Shown: positions 1 to 8,511 of the stretch, piece after piece
How positions within the stretch are numbered: the first letter of the stretch is position 1
How the letters are laid out: each line of letters opens with the position of its first letter
Source: Cyanophora paradoxa
Taxonomy: Eukaryota; Glaucocystophyceae; Cyanophorales; Cyanophoraceae
DNA length: 64,000 nt
Direction of reading: 5' to 3'
Assembly (NCBI GenBank): GCA_004431415.1
Contig: QPMI01000563.1
Location: 163,627-227,626 of the forward strand
Position numbers and translations under genes: made by a program
The notes under the pieces: model-generated
What the model was told of the DNA's origin: nothing
Databases searched by the model: none
Seen by the model: the letters and a program-made list of their open reading frames with translations, nothing else

Positions 1-291
1 AGATCGCTTCCATAGCTTATCTCTCATCTCTCTTACAACAGTTTCCGCCTCAGCATAGTTATCAGCAATGTTCTCCTTCAAATCAGCGAATTTATCCAGG
101 TCCAGGTAAACTCTGGTCACTTGCTCAGGTTGAATGCATTCAGCCCAGGTCTTAACCTTGCTATTATCAATAGCTTCAAGGGCATCTTCGGCGGAATCAA
201 ATACATGGGTGACCTTGTTGCGATCACCAATGAGAGTACTAAGGAATGTAGCATTTTCAACAGGGGTGGCGAATTTCTCGATTTTGTTCAT
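1..291 (-). CDS. Archaeo-eukaryotic-type primase, N-terminal part (runs off window)
   Basis: The first 97 residues are visible, from an ATG at 291 to the window edge. A hydrophobic strand followed by D-L-D (VYLDLD, about residues 66-71) looks like motif I of archaeo-eukaryotic primases, which binds catalytic metal. It occupies the place of the primase-helicase of copy B (start 49165) but is not recognisably the same protein: B has VIDFD in a different N-terminus. The upstream gap 292-508 holds an AT-rich TATA-like stretch near 355-365 and the motif GTCATTTTTTTG at 452-463, shared with other early-type genes here. The assignment rests on one motif and position; the helicase part is outside the window. 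Confidence 0.5.
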   Translation of the reverse strand, partial: MNKIEKFATPVENATFLSTLIGDRNKVTHVFDSAEDALEAIDNSKVKTWAECIQPEQVTRVYLDLDKFADLKENIADNYAEAETVVREMRDKLWKRS

Positions 292-508
292 TTTCGATTT
301 TGGGGACTTCTACCTTTAACGAAGAAAATAATTTCGGAAGGAGGAATTGTCTTTTATATATATCCTATTATTTGCCAAGTCCTTAAGTAGTTTTGGGTCG
401 GGATACTGTCTCGATATATAGGTACAGTTTTAAAAAAGAGGGAAGAAAGCTGTCATTTTTTTGCCTCCGATCAAATCGATTTCTACAAAATTTGTTTCGA
501 TCGAGAAT

Positions 509-835
509 TTATTCTTCGATATATTTCCGAGGTCTTCCAACCGGTTTATGCTCTTTGGGTTTCTTGGGCTGTTCATCTTTCTTCTTGTGGTAATATTCCA
601 GCGCTTTTGCCTTTTTCTGCTCGCGATATTCTTCATTTTCCCTGTATTTCCTCTGGTGTCTGAGGGCAATCTTTTTGAGTTCTTCTGGTGTGTGAACTGT
701 AGCGGCTCCTTGGGATAATCGTTCCTCTTTCTTTTTATGATAGGCTTCGCGTTTTCTTTGGGCATCTTGCTCCCTTTTCAGTCTCAGCTTCTCTGCTTTT
801 TCATCATCTGTGAGTATCTTGCGGATATTCGGCAT
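509..835 (-). CDS. Small basic AT-hook protein 1
   Basis: 108 residues, very rich in Lys, Arg and Glu and probably helical. A C-terminal GRPRKY is the core of an AT-hook, which binds the minor groove of AT-rich DNA. The middle has the pattern YRENEEYREQKKAKALEYYHKK, also found in the proteins at 1394-1639 and 49359-49586, so the three form a family. It starts at ATG 835, with GTCATTTTTTG (900-910) about 65 bp upstream. Likely a DNA-binding or chromatin-like viral protein, an inference from the hook and charge only. Confidence 0.6.
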   Translation of the reverse strand: MPNIRKILTDDEKAEKLRLKREQDAQRKREAYHKKKEERLSQGAATVHTPEELKKIALRHQRKYRENEEYREQKKAKALEYYHKKKDEQPKKPKEHKPVGRPRKYIEE

Positions 836-900
836 TTCTCTTTAATAGTAGATACGAAAATAATTTTTCCTCAATACAACCTATCTACTTTTTCCTTAAG

Positions 901-956
901 TCATTTTTTGTTGCGAACACCAGTTCCTGTCTATAAACTGTGGCAACAAAAAATGA
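901..956. promoter_or_regulatory. Perfect 14-bp inverted repeat in a divergent promoter
   Basis: TCATTTTTTGTTGC (901-914) is exactly complementary to GCAACAAAAAATGA (943-956), with a 28-base loop. It lies between the divergent starts of the AT-hook gene (835) and the next plus-strand gene (1005). The loop includes CCAGTTCCTGTCTA (920-933), also present at 49688-49701 upstream of the copy B AT-hook gene. Probably an operator or promoter element. Confidence 0.5.
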
Positions 957-1004
957 TTAGGTGAAAGCAGCTTGATATTTATCAGATATAATTACAGATC
1001 AGTA

Positions 1005-1313
1005 ATGGCTGCTCGAACTGCAAGAGGAATTCTGTTTGACAAGTTGGAGAAAAATCCTATTGTGAATGGACATAAGGGATTGGTAGATGCTATGGTCGAA
1101 AGTAGTCTTCAATCAAAAGGGATAAACATCAATCATACAGACAACACAAGAACCAAACAGTTTCGACAGAAATTGGAGAAAGACATATTGACAATGACAC
1201 TTGATCCAAACTACATGCCTTCGATTGGTAAAAAGAATCATTCAGGCTCTGCCACAAGAAAGCGACTTTTAACCAAATTGATGAATCGTTCTATTGCAGC
1301 CACTAGCGATTAA
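1005..1313 (+). CDS. Hypothetical 102-residue basic protein
   Basis: No family recognised. The first ATG is at 1005; an upstream extension would need a TTG start. The protein is basic, hydrophilic and mostly helical in appearance, with no membrane segment and a Lys/Arg-rich C-terminus. It is transcribed divergently from the AT-hook gene at 509-835. No counterpart is seen at the matching place in copy B. Confidence 0.5.
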   Translation: MAARTARGILFDKLEKNPIVNGHKGLVDAMVESSLQSKGININHTDNTRTKQFRQKLEKDILTMTLDPNYMPSIGKKNHSGSATRKRLLTKLMNRSIAATSD

Positions 1314-1393
1314 CCAATGAAGCCACTAACTCCTGTGTATATATTTTTATAGCTGCCTCAGTGGCATACTGAGACCGCTTTTTCTCAATTATC

Positions 1394-1639
1394 TTATAGA
1401 CCTGGGGGTCCATTGCTACTATCAGTAGGCAAATAATATTTAATCGGTCTCCCTCTGGGTCTCTGCTCCTCTTTTTTGGCTTTTCTGCGATAATAGGATG
1501 CCAGGGCTTGCTGCTTTTTATACTCTCTATATTCTGGGTCCTCTCTATATCGTTTCTGCATTGCTAGAATGTGTCTAATAGAACCCTCAGTAACAGGTTC
1601 ATCACTGGTAAACTCGATTAAACTAATAGTGTCCTCCAT
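1394..1639 (-). CDS. Small AT-hook protein 2
   Basis: 81 residues. An acidic N-terminus is followed by the family pattern YREDPEYREYKKQQALASYY, a basic stretch and RPRGRPIKY, a good AT-hook core. It is a paralogue of the protein at 509-835 and of the copy B protein at 49359-49586. Its ATG (1639) overlaps the end of the upstream gene (stop at 1623), so the pair is probably co-transcribed. Likely binds AT-rich DNA. Confidence 0.6.
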   Translation of the reverse strand: MEDTISLIEFTSDEPVTEGSIRHILAMQKRYREDPEYREYKKQQALASYYRRKAKKEEQRPRGRPIKYYLPTDSSNGPPGL

Positions 1640-1895
1640 TTATATTCCCAGAGAAAACGTTTTCTGCTGGCAGAGAACTTCTCCTTGGATACTCCTGTTG
1701 CTCATATGTATACTCTGTGGGGTCTGCTGGCATTGATTCCACTGAAACTGTTGACCTCCTTCTTTCTCTTGCCTCAGATACATTATCCTCAGTATCTGAC
1801 ATCTCAAACTCTATTGTTGTGTCACAGCATCCACTGTGGCAATTGCTCACCACATGCAGACTGAGCATCTCAATAAACTTTCGTATTATATCCAT
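1623..1895 (-). CDS. Conserved small protein with CHSGCC motif
   Basis: 90 residues. A short amphipathic N-terminal helix leads to VSNCHSGCC near residues 16-24, then an acidic and Ser/Arg-rich tail. Copy B has a homologue at 49788-50021 with the same N-terminus and motif but a diverged tail. The closely spaced cysteines could bind metal or be lipid-modified. Function unknown. It sits between the coiled-coil gene and the AT-hook gene in both proviruses. Confidence 0.6.
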   Translation of the reverse strand: MDIIRKFIEMLSLHVVSNCHSGCCDTTIEFEMSDTEDNVSEARERRRSTVSVESMPADPTEYTYEQQEYPRRSSLPAENVFSGNINGGHY

Positions 1896-1917
1896 GTCTC
1901 TAATAAAACAGAGAAAA

Positions 1918-2652
1918 TTAAAGCCAAACTCGTCTTTTATATACTGTGGGAGCTACTCCCTTTTCTACTTCAGCTTTAGTGGCACCAGGTTCAATGGTTC
2001 CCTTCTGGGTCTTTGTTTTCATTTCATCTACTGCCTGCTCATCGATTTGGGTCTCTTTCTTAGCAATAAACTGTTTATCTGGGACACCAGTAATGCCCAT
2101 TTTATAAACTTCCTTTCGAAGCATCTCCTTTAGCTTGGCTCTCTCTTTCTTCTCAGTAACATACTGCTCCAAGGCACTTGATTTGGCTTCCAGGTCTTTG
2201 AGTTTAGCAGTCATCTCATCCCATTGAGCCTTGGGAATTCGATGAATATTTTGAGTGGGAGCAGTCTTATATGTGACTTCACCAGCCATGGACTGGATTA
2301 CCTTGTCTGATTCCTTACTTAGACCTTCACCTTTGCGAGCCAGTGATAGATCTTGCAAGCCTAAACCTTTATCATCAGCAGCACCAATAATTCGCCTGGC
2401 TCCCTCAGCAACAGCCTTCATCTTTGAGGCTTCAGGTGAAATGTTGAGTTGGTCACTGGTTGAAGCCTGTGGGGCTTTGTCATCAAATGATTCCTCATAG
2501 GCAGCATTGAGGGGGTCTTCTTGTTGTTGTGAGGGCTTTACCTCATTCATACCATTGAATTTCAGTGGGTCTGTGTTAATGGATCCACTGTTTCCACCTC
2601 CTGAATAGCCAACAGCCCCAGCTGGGATCCCTATCTTTCGTTTGGGAGGCAT
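1918..2652 (-). CDS. Conserved coiled-coil protein, possible minor virion protein
   Basis: 244 residues. A low-complexity Gly/Ser/Gln N-terminus (about 1-75) is followed by a conserved Lys-rich helical region and a probable coiled coil (about 140-185), ending in basic YKRRVWL. The copy B homologue at 50049-50779 is frameshifted. In both proviruses it lies directly downstream of the packaging ATPase, in the structural gene string, which suggests a virion, scaffold or core role. No family recognised. Starts at ATG 2652, with AATAAAG just upstream. Confidence 0.6.
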   Translation of the reverse strand: MPPKRKIGIPAGAVGYSGGGNSGSINTDPLKFNGMNEVKPSQQQEDPLNAAYEESFDDKAPQASTSDQLNISPEASKMKAVAEGARRIIGAADDKGLGLQDLSLARKGEGLSKESDKVIQSMAGEVTYKTAPTQNIHRIPKAQWDEMTAKLKDLEAKSSALEQYVTEKKERAKLKEMLRKEVYKMGITGVPDKQFIAKKETQIDEQAVDEMKTKTQKGTIEPGATKAEVEKGVAPTVYKRRVWL

Positions 2653-2680
2653 TGTATCTTTATTAGAATGAGAGATAATT

Positions 2681-3463
2681 TTATAAACCGCGTTTATATC
2701 GCATCAATTTGTTGCTATGGACTTGGCTTTTCACTTCTTTAGGGGCTTCCTCTTTCTCTGGAGGTTTCAGTTCGTCTTCTTTCTTTTTTGGCTTTCTGTG
2801 GAAGCGAGGAAATGGGAAATCTTTCACAAGCTCAGCTTTATCTACATAGTATTTAACTGAGTAGTTTGCAGAGGACCAAATGATATACTGATAGGAGTGA
2901 ACATACTCTTCAAACATCTTGTAGAAATCCTCTTTATTTCGCATTATATTGTATTCTTCCTCTATGGCTTCTAGTTCTTTGCGATTTGCAGCACTGAGAA
3001 ACATAGCATAGTCCGAATTAACTCGAATAGTCGAAGAGACTTTTCTTAGCTTTTGTGTGATGCAGATAATGGATATTTTCGAATGGCGACCTCTGGAATA
3101 CAGAGATCCGATTATTTTATCCCTTGTGAGATCGACTATCTCATTATCGATTAGATCATCTAAAACTACACATAACTGGTTAACAGGTTCACCTTTTTCT
3201 ATTTTCTCTTGCCTTTCATCTAGCAATTTAGCAATGTAAGGGGCATCCCATTTTCCCAGTTGCAATGTTGCAACTTTATCCCAGAAATGATTGAAGCTGG
3301 TTCCACTCACAACTAATACAACATCAATCTTTTTGGCATCATGCAACTGCTTCAACCAATACTTTACAGCTTCTGATTTACCAGTTGCTGATTTTCCTAT
3401 TGCCAATACACGAAATGGTGGTTCTATCATTTCACCAGCCACAAATTCATCCAGATCATTCAT
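2681..3463 (-). CDS. DNA-packaging ATPase (A32 / FtsK-HerA type)
   Basis: 260 residues, usual size for PLV, Polinton and virophage packaging ATPases, which drive genome translocation into the capsid. Walker A is GKSATGKS at residues 23-30; Walker B is LCVVLDD at about 97-103; a downstream RGRHSKISIICITQ segment fits the sensor strand of the family. The C-terminus is Lys/Pro-rich and probably disordered. It is immediately upstream of the coiled-coil gene and downstream of the capsid gene, the conserved morphogenesis block of this virus group. The copy B gene (50808-51588) is broken. Confidence 0.88.
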   Translation of the reverse strand: MNDLDEFVAGEMIEPPFRVLAIGKSATGKSEAVKYWLKQLHDAKKIDVVLVVSGTSFNHFWDKVATLQLGKWDAPYIAKLLDERQEKIEKGEPVNQLCVVLDDLIDNEIVDLTRDKIIGSLYSRGRHSKISIICITQKLRKVSSTIRVNSDYAMFLSAANRKELEAIEEEYNIMRNKEDFYKMFEEYVHSYQYIIWSSANYSVKYYVDKAELVKDFPFPRFHRKPKKKEDELKPPEKEEAPKEVKSQVHSNKLMRYKRGL

Positions 3464-3527
3464 TGTTGTATATCTTTCTAAATAAAGACAGATAAAAATA
3501 ATGCAGAGAGACTGAAAATGGTAACAT

Positions 3528-4896
3528 TTAAAGATTGATACGCCTTAAACCGTCCTTGTCCAAAATTATGAAACTATGCATTAGAGCGCGAACATTAACA
3601 TCGATTACCTTATCTGAAGGCATGTAGAGGGTGAGGAAGGAAGAAGAGGAATTTGTTAAATCAACATAACCAGACTGGGCAATATTTCGAATTGCCTTTT
3701 CTCCATCAAGGCAGAATGGGAGTCCTGAAAGGACATATTTATCAACAACCTTATCCATGTTAGAGCATTTGAAGGCATCAGCAATTAGCTCAGCACCTTT
3801 GAGCAGTGGAATTGGCTCAGTGGCATAAAGTCGCTGTCCATTAATTTCAACAGTGAAAGTAATATCTTTGGAGTTGGCATAGGTCTTAAGAACACTGTGG
3901 GAGCCATTGGATTTGTCAACAGTTGCATGATCACGAACTGAAACAAGCAGAGCATAAACCAGTCCAGAGATTTGAGAGAGGTTAATTCGATTGGGTTGGG
4001 CATTGCCCTTGGCAGAAAAAGCACTAGCATCTACAAATCCAATATCAAGGGAGGGAATAGCCATGCCAGTAGTCTTTACTTTTTCAATTACAGTAGCGAA
4101 AAGCTCATCAGAAACATTAATAGCATGCATGTAAAGGCGAGGAGAAGTAATAGAAATGACAGGGGTTGTTGCACCAAGAGTAAAGTCTGTGATGTTTTGA
4201 CCAACATTTGCCAGAACAGTTTCAGCAGGGGCAGTTCCAAGACCATCATCTTTTGAATAATCTACATCAGCTGCTGCAACAGTAAGACCACGACCACCAT
4301 AGGAAGTTTCAACATAACCCTTTCCAGCATCCTTAAACCAAACAGTAACAACCATTTCACCAGATAAAGCACCAAGGGAAGGTAGTGATTTAGCCAAGGC
4401 ACAGGAATTTCAACGAAAAATGAGCCACCAAGGCGGTTGGTTCCATGAGCAGGGATGCCATGAACCATGCCCATTGATCGCTTCTTTTTAGCTAGTTGAT
4501 CCTCCGAATAATAGACCAGGGGAAATGAGCAAGGAAATCAGATGGAATATGGTAGGTGTAAGATCCATAGGTAATTTCAAGTCGCTGAACTAAAGCACCA
4601 ACTGGGCGAGTGTATCCATTGCGAACTAGGTCAGTATCACCAGCAAAAGTGATGGCTGGAAGGTCGAAAGCAAGTTCGAGTTTTCCACAGAAATTGTAGC
4701 GAGGTAGCTTGAAGGAAATGCGATTTCCAACATTATTCTCAAAAGTATTGCTGGGATTCACAACAACTAGAACTGGCTTAGACTTGGATTCGAGACCAAG
4801 CATAAGGGAGTTATCCAGGAAAAAGGCTTTCGCCTCCTCTGGGGTTGTTAGGGCTTCTTTCAGCGAAAGTCTTTGAAGAGTGGAAGTGATATCCAT
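3528..4896 (-). pseudogene. Major capsid protein candidate (double jelly roll), two apparent frameshifts
   Basis: About 456 codons. The start is taken at ATG 4896 (MDITSTLQ), shared with copy B, rather than the longer ORF start at 4938. The reading frame shifts near 4510 and near 4390; each fits loss of one base from a short C or G run, so they may be assembly errors or real decay. Strand-rich sequence with conserved PRYNFCGKLELAFDLP and RLEITYGSYTYHIPSDFL, its size and its place between ATPase and penton genes fit the major capsid protein of PLVs. The fold is inferred from context, not from a recognised motif. Confidence 0.7.
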
Positions 4897-4949
4897 TATA
4901 TTCTCTTTTATTATACTGCAACATAAAAAATCTACCAATGATCCTTAAT

Positions 4950-5960
4950 TTATGCGAAGCTTGTAATAACTGGATAGGAAGGGTGAAGCTGCGACATTCT
5001 CATCTTAAAGTATTCATAAACTGGGTCTCCTGCTGGCTCATCACCATAGCGAATTTCAAAGGTCAGATGAACAGGTTGACCCTCAAAATCAATTGGTTCA
5101 TTTACAGCATTAACAATATCAACCGAGAAAGTGGATAATCCAACCTTTTTGTTATAGTATTTATAAAGTGGATGAGCCTCTGTTGAATTGTAAACAACAT
5201 GCTCACCATAATCTTTGTCAGGAACCACTATTTTACGGAAGTAACCAGTCAGAAGACCATCCCCACATTGAACCAGATCACCCAGCTCCTTTACTCTCAC
5301 AAACAAAACACTGTCCCTGGTCTTCTCAGGCTCAAAAGAAGATATAATGCCATTCACTCGACCATCAGTAAAGATTCCATCAGTGAGAGCATCATAAACT
5401 TGGGATTTGATTGGGGAATTCCCATATCTTCCAGGATCAAGACCAAGCAGTCTAGCTGAACTCAATAGCTTTTGGATTGTTTGTTGGCTTGGGTTTACAG
5501 CAAGTGAGAAAGCCAGGTAAAAAGGCACTGCCGAGTGGAATATAATTCGTTTCAGTGACTCATCCCATTTGCAGCGAATGGATGGTTGGGGAGTTCTGCC
5601 AATGAATTTTGAGTTGATTACATTCACCAGCTGTTGGTGGCTTTGGATGGGGGTCTCGCGATTTACCATGAATTGTTTCCATTGTTCAAAATCAGCAGCT
5701 GGACGAGTTGTTGGAATTCCTGAGCTTCCAGCTCCAGGAGTTTGTTCAGAATAATAAATACTAAATGTGTTATCAACTGTTACATCTCCTGCTTTGGTTT
5801 CACCACTCACCATAGGGATGCTGTTATAAAATTCGGCTGAGACCAGTCTCACAGCCCTCACATTCTCATAAGTACTGGGGAGTCGAGCCACAAAGCTTGA
5901 TGTGGGACCATCACCAGAGATTGTATTAAATGAGCTAACCTCGATGTAATCCACAGGCAT
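4950..5960 (-). CDS. Penton-like minor capsid protein 1
   Basis: 336 residues. The N-terminus has the pattern of PLV, Polinton and virophage penton proteins: a short strand, then a Val/Arg-rich strand ending in a small-residue segment (VRAVRLVSAEFYNSIP, about 35-50), then jelly-roll-like strands. It is paired head-to-head with a second penton-like gene at 5990, separated by 29 bp. The copy B counterpart is 53078-54087. It would form the capsid vertices, perhaps together with its partner. Confidence 0.7.
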   Translation of the reverse strand: MPVDYIEVSSFNTISGDGPTSSFVARLPSTYENVRAVRLVSAEFYNSIPMVSGETKAGDVTVDNTFSIYYSEQTPGAGSSGIPTTRPAADFEQWKQFMVNRETPIQSHQQLVNVINSKFIGRTPQPSIRCKWDESLKRIIFHSAVPFYLAFSLAVNPSQQTIQKLLSSARLLGLDPGRYGNSPIKSQVYDALTDGIFTDGRVNGIISSFEPEKTRDSVLFVRVKELGDLVQCGDGLLTGYFRKIVVPDKDYGEHVVYNSTEAHPLYKYYNKKVGLSTFSVDIVNAVNEPIDFEGQPVHLTFEIRYGDEPAGDPVYEYFKMRMSQLHPSYPVITSFA

Positions 5961-5989
5961 TCTTCTTTTATCTATATTTATATATTAAA
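5961..5989. promoter_or_regulatory. 29-bp bidirectional late-type promoter between penton genes
   Basis: The only DNA between two divergent start codons. It is almost pure A+T and gives TAAAAGA next to the minus-strand ATG and TATATTAAA directly before the plus-strand ATG. The copy B equivalent (54088-54115) keeps the same layout. Any core promoter for both genes must overlap here or reach into coding DNA. Confidence 0.55.
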
Positions 5990-6922
5990 ATGAATCGACT
6001 TGTTAATATTGATAGCAGGGATAGAAGCCAAGGAGAATCTGAAAACTCTTACAGGGTCACCCTCACAACTCCAGTAGAGAGACCAAGGGAATGTAGGGTT
6101 CTTTATGCAGAGATTCCAAACAGTATCTATAACAGTGTGGGGACTGATCATTTAACAGTTGATTTTAACTACCAAGATGGTTCATACAATGAAATCATCA
6201 CACAGAAAGTGTATCCCCTTCCCAGTGGCTACATTAACCAGGGTCATTTTGGGGTAACACATCCCTATAATTATGGGCTGAACTATTCAGGCTACCAGAC
6301 CATTGCAGGTAAAACAGTGTTTTTTGAATTCAAGATATTCTACAATCCAACAACCTATAAAGTGGAGTTTTACAGTAACCATGAGTTCCGTTTTATTGCA
6401 AGCAACAAGCGAATCGGGAAGCTTTTGGGTGTAAGTTCTACTGAATACACCAATGGGTATTATAGCACTCCTCCTGTTGGTGGATCTCCATATCGACCTG
6501 AGAACCTTTTAAAGTATGATGGTAAACCTATTACACCTGATCACCCAGCATGGGGAATCACCTTCTCAGGACCCAGACTCTCCTCAAAGCCCTTGCAGTA
6601 TTATTTCACCAGTAATAAGATGTCTGATATGAATGCTGAGCAGTATCTGTACATGCATATTAAAGAGCTTGCCCCCTTTGCCAGCAGACACAATATAATT
6701 CCGAAATCGCAACCACATAACCAGGGAGCTATCCTTAGATTGCAATTGAGTAAAGATATAGGTGGCTATGTTTACCATAGTGGTGAGCATGCAGAATTTA
6801 TTCAAATCAATGACAGAAACCTGGTGATAAGGGAACTCACAGTTGAGTTTAAAGATTACTTTGGTGAACTGATTGATATGAATGGAATCGATAATTCTTT
6901 TCAGTTGGAGTTTATCGAATAA
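5990..6922 (+). CDS. Penton-like minor capsid protein 2
   Basis: 310 residues. The start NIDSRDRSQGESENSYRV, then PRECRVLYAEIPNSIYN, follows the same strand pattern as penton protein 1: a disordered arm, then a strand carrying arginine and ending in an I-P-N-S segment. C-terminal parts (KDIGGYVYHSGEH, NSFQLEFIE) are well kept in copy B (54116-55045). Its last 11 bases overlap the convergent lipase gene. Having two distinct penton-like genes suggests hetero-oligomeric vertices or a vertex plus a fibre-anchoring protein; inferred. Confidence 0.65.
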   Translation: MNRLVNIDSRDRSQGESENSYRVTLTTPVERPRECRVLYAEIPNSIYNSVGTDHLTVDFNYQDGSYNEIITQKVYPLPSGYINQGHFGVTHPYNYGLNYSGYQTIAGKTVFFEFKIFYNPTTYKVEFYSNHEFRFIASNKRIGKLLGVSSTEYTNGYYSTPPVGGSPYRPENLLKYDGKPITPDHPAWGITFSGPRLSSKPLQYYFTSNKMSDMNAEQYLYMHIKELAPFASRHNIIPKSQPHNQGAILRLQLSKDIGGYVYHSGEHAEFIQINDRNLVIRELTVEFKDYFGELIDMNGIDNSFQLEFIE

Positions 6923-8468
6923 AGGCACCTGTGAAATCAACTCTCATTGTGGGAGCATTCACATACACAAGGGGATAAATGCGAATATATTTGATTCTGA
7001 GAGAGAAACCTATGTAAAAAGCATCCTTGATGCTGAGAGGAAATCCACTCAATAGAGCCATATCACCAGAGTTGTGAGCATTGTTAATGTTCTCACAGAT
7101 ATATATTTTGTTCTGCCCATCTGATCGAATAAAAGACCAGTTGATCCCATCAGTGGATGTTGCCACATTGAAAGTCTTAATAAAAGCATTGGTGTCCCCT
7201 GATCCATAGGCAATCACAGAGGAGAGTTCAAAAGTATATGGAAAAGCAACTTGAAGGTATTCAGTGGGGGTTTCCCATATCTGTTCAGGAGCATACGCTC
7301 CAGCTTCCCAGCCAAATGCTGAAGGTCTAGCCATGAAAGGCTCTTTACCTGTCACAGAGGATGAGGCAGTAAAGGCATCATCTGCAAGCTGATACCAATT
7401 GGCATCCAAAGGAGGTGATGTAGTGAGAGTGGATGAGATGTAAGCCTTTGAGGGGTTCTTAAGTTCATAGTTTGCCACCAGCAAACTGCAAAGCTTATTA
7501 ATCATATCATTGTTTGCTGCTATGTAGGTTTCAGTGAAAGAAAGCATATCTGGGATCTTAGAAGTGTCATCCAGGGAGCTTACTATGTGATTTGGAAGAG
7601 GTACTGATAGCCTGTAATATCTCCCATAATCCTGATCATAGTTGTAGGGTAACAACTCCTCCATCTTATCAAGGGCAGAAAGCTCACTTGCAGCCATGAG
7701 CATGTTAATCAATGGGCTTCCATCTGTTGAGGCAATCCATGAGAGAATGCCCCAGCTGTTGACAGTCTCATAAGCATAACCCACATAATCAGACTCTAAA
7801 TGTGGGTCCACCTCTCCACAAGATATACTTATTACTATAATATCATCATCATCACTGTAAATTTTCTTTGCATGGCTGTAACCACACACACTGGGATTAT
7901 TGTTTCCAGAAATGGCACCATCAATGAGACAGACATATACTCCCCGATTGAAATCAACAATGCTTACAGGTGAAAAGTATGTAGGAGCAGCAGAAGTAGC
8001 CCTAGCAGCAATCTTACAGGGCATAAAGTTGTAATTGTTGTCATTTGTGATAAATATTGGTTTCATATTCTGAGTATCAAAGGATGTAATCACAATGTCC
8101 TTTAGGGAATCCTGTATTAGTGATTCACCAGTAACTGAATTGATTGCAGTCTCCAAGGGTCCCACATCATACTTTGTATTAAAAAGGGCATTTTCGATTA
8201 TATTTCGAGGATTTGCGAAAATCAAGGGCAGTTGAGTTAGGTAAATATTGTGTAAATCGTTTGCTGTCAGTTTAGGTTCACCTGGTTTATCAGGATGCCT
8301 GATGTTTAACCCAATAGCAATGATCCCACCAGTGGAAGTTCCACTCACAAGATCCACAAGATCGATTATTCTCCTGCCAGTTCGATTTTCGATTTCTTTT
8401 AGCAGCCTGGTTATGATAATGCCCCTTGCACCTCCCCCTGACAATGCTAAAACGACCTTGAGAGGCAT
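6912..8468 (-). CDS. Patatin-like phospholipase fused to a discoidin-like domain
   Basis: 518 residues. Residues 1 to about 300 are a patatin-family acyl hydrolase: the oxyanion loop SGGGARG (10-16), nucleophile elbow GTSTG (43-47, Ser45) and the Asp of IDGA are all present, so it should cleave lipid acyl esters. Residues about 350-518 resemble an F5/8 type C (discoidin) domain: a WETPTEYLQVAF strand, TFNVATSTDGINWSFI and YIRIYPLVY near the end. Such domains bind glycans or lipids and could target the enzyme. No signal peptide. The start lies in TAAGTAAAAGATGCC. It is divergent to the fibre gene (43 bp). A virion entry lipase is a plausible role. Copy B has a broken homologue (29745-31278). 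Confidence 0.85.
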   Translation of the reverse strand: MPLKVVLALSGGGARGIIITRLLKEIENRTGRRIIDLVDLVSGTSTGGIIAIGLNIRHPDKPGEPKLTANDLHNIYLTQLPLIFANPRNIIENALFNTKYDVGPLETAINSVTGESLIQDSLKDIVITSFDTQNMKPIFITNDNNYNFMPCKIAARATSAAPTYFSPVSIVDFNRGVYVCLIDGAISGNNNPSVCGYSHAKKIYSDDDDIIVISISCGEVDPHLESDYVGYAYETVNSWGILSWIASTDGSPLINMLMAASELSALDKMEELLPYNYDQDYGRYYRLSVPLPNHIVSSLDDTSKIPDMLSFTETYIAANNDMINKLCSLLVANYELKNPSKAYISSTLTTSPPLDANWYQLADDAFTASSSVTGKEPFMARPSAFGWEAGAYAPEQIWETPTEYLQVAFPYTFELSSVIAYGSGDTNAFIKTFNVATSTDGINWSFIRSDGQNKIYICENINNAHNSGDMALLSGFPLSIKDAFYIGFSLRIKYIRIYPLVYVNAPTMRVDFTGAFIR

Positions 8469-8511
8469 CTTTTACTTATCAGGAATTTTATAAATCCATA
8501 TAGTAAAAGCC
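8469..8511. promoter_or_regulatory. 43-bp divergent promoter, lipase and fibre
   Basis: This short AT-rich gap separates the lipase start (8468, minus) from the fibre start (8512, plus). The minus strand reads AAGTAAAAGATGCC into the lipase; the plus strand has TAGTAAAAGCC before the fibre ATG. The same GTAAA(A)G element stands at both starts. Confidence 0.5.

Noticed and set aside
121-390. Plus-strand ORFs over the primase start region
   Set aside because: They need a non-ATG start or overlap the clear minus-strand reading with the VYLDLD motif; no recognisable content.
3528-4938. Programmed frameshifting in the capsid gene
   Set aside because: The two shifts in copy A are absent at the same sites in copy B, so they are more likely decay or base-calling errors.
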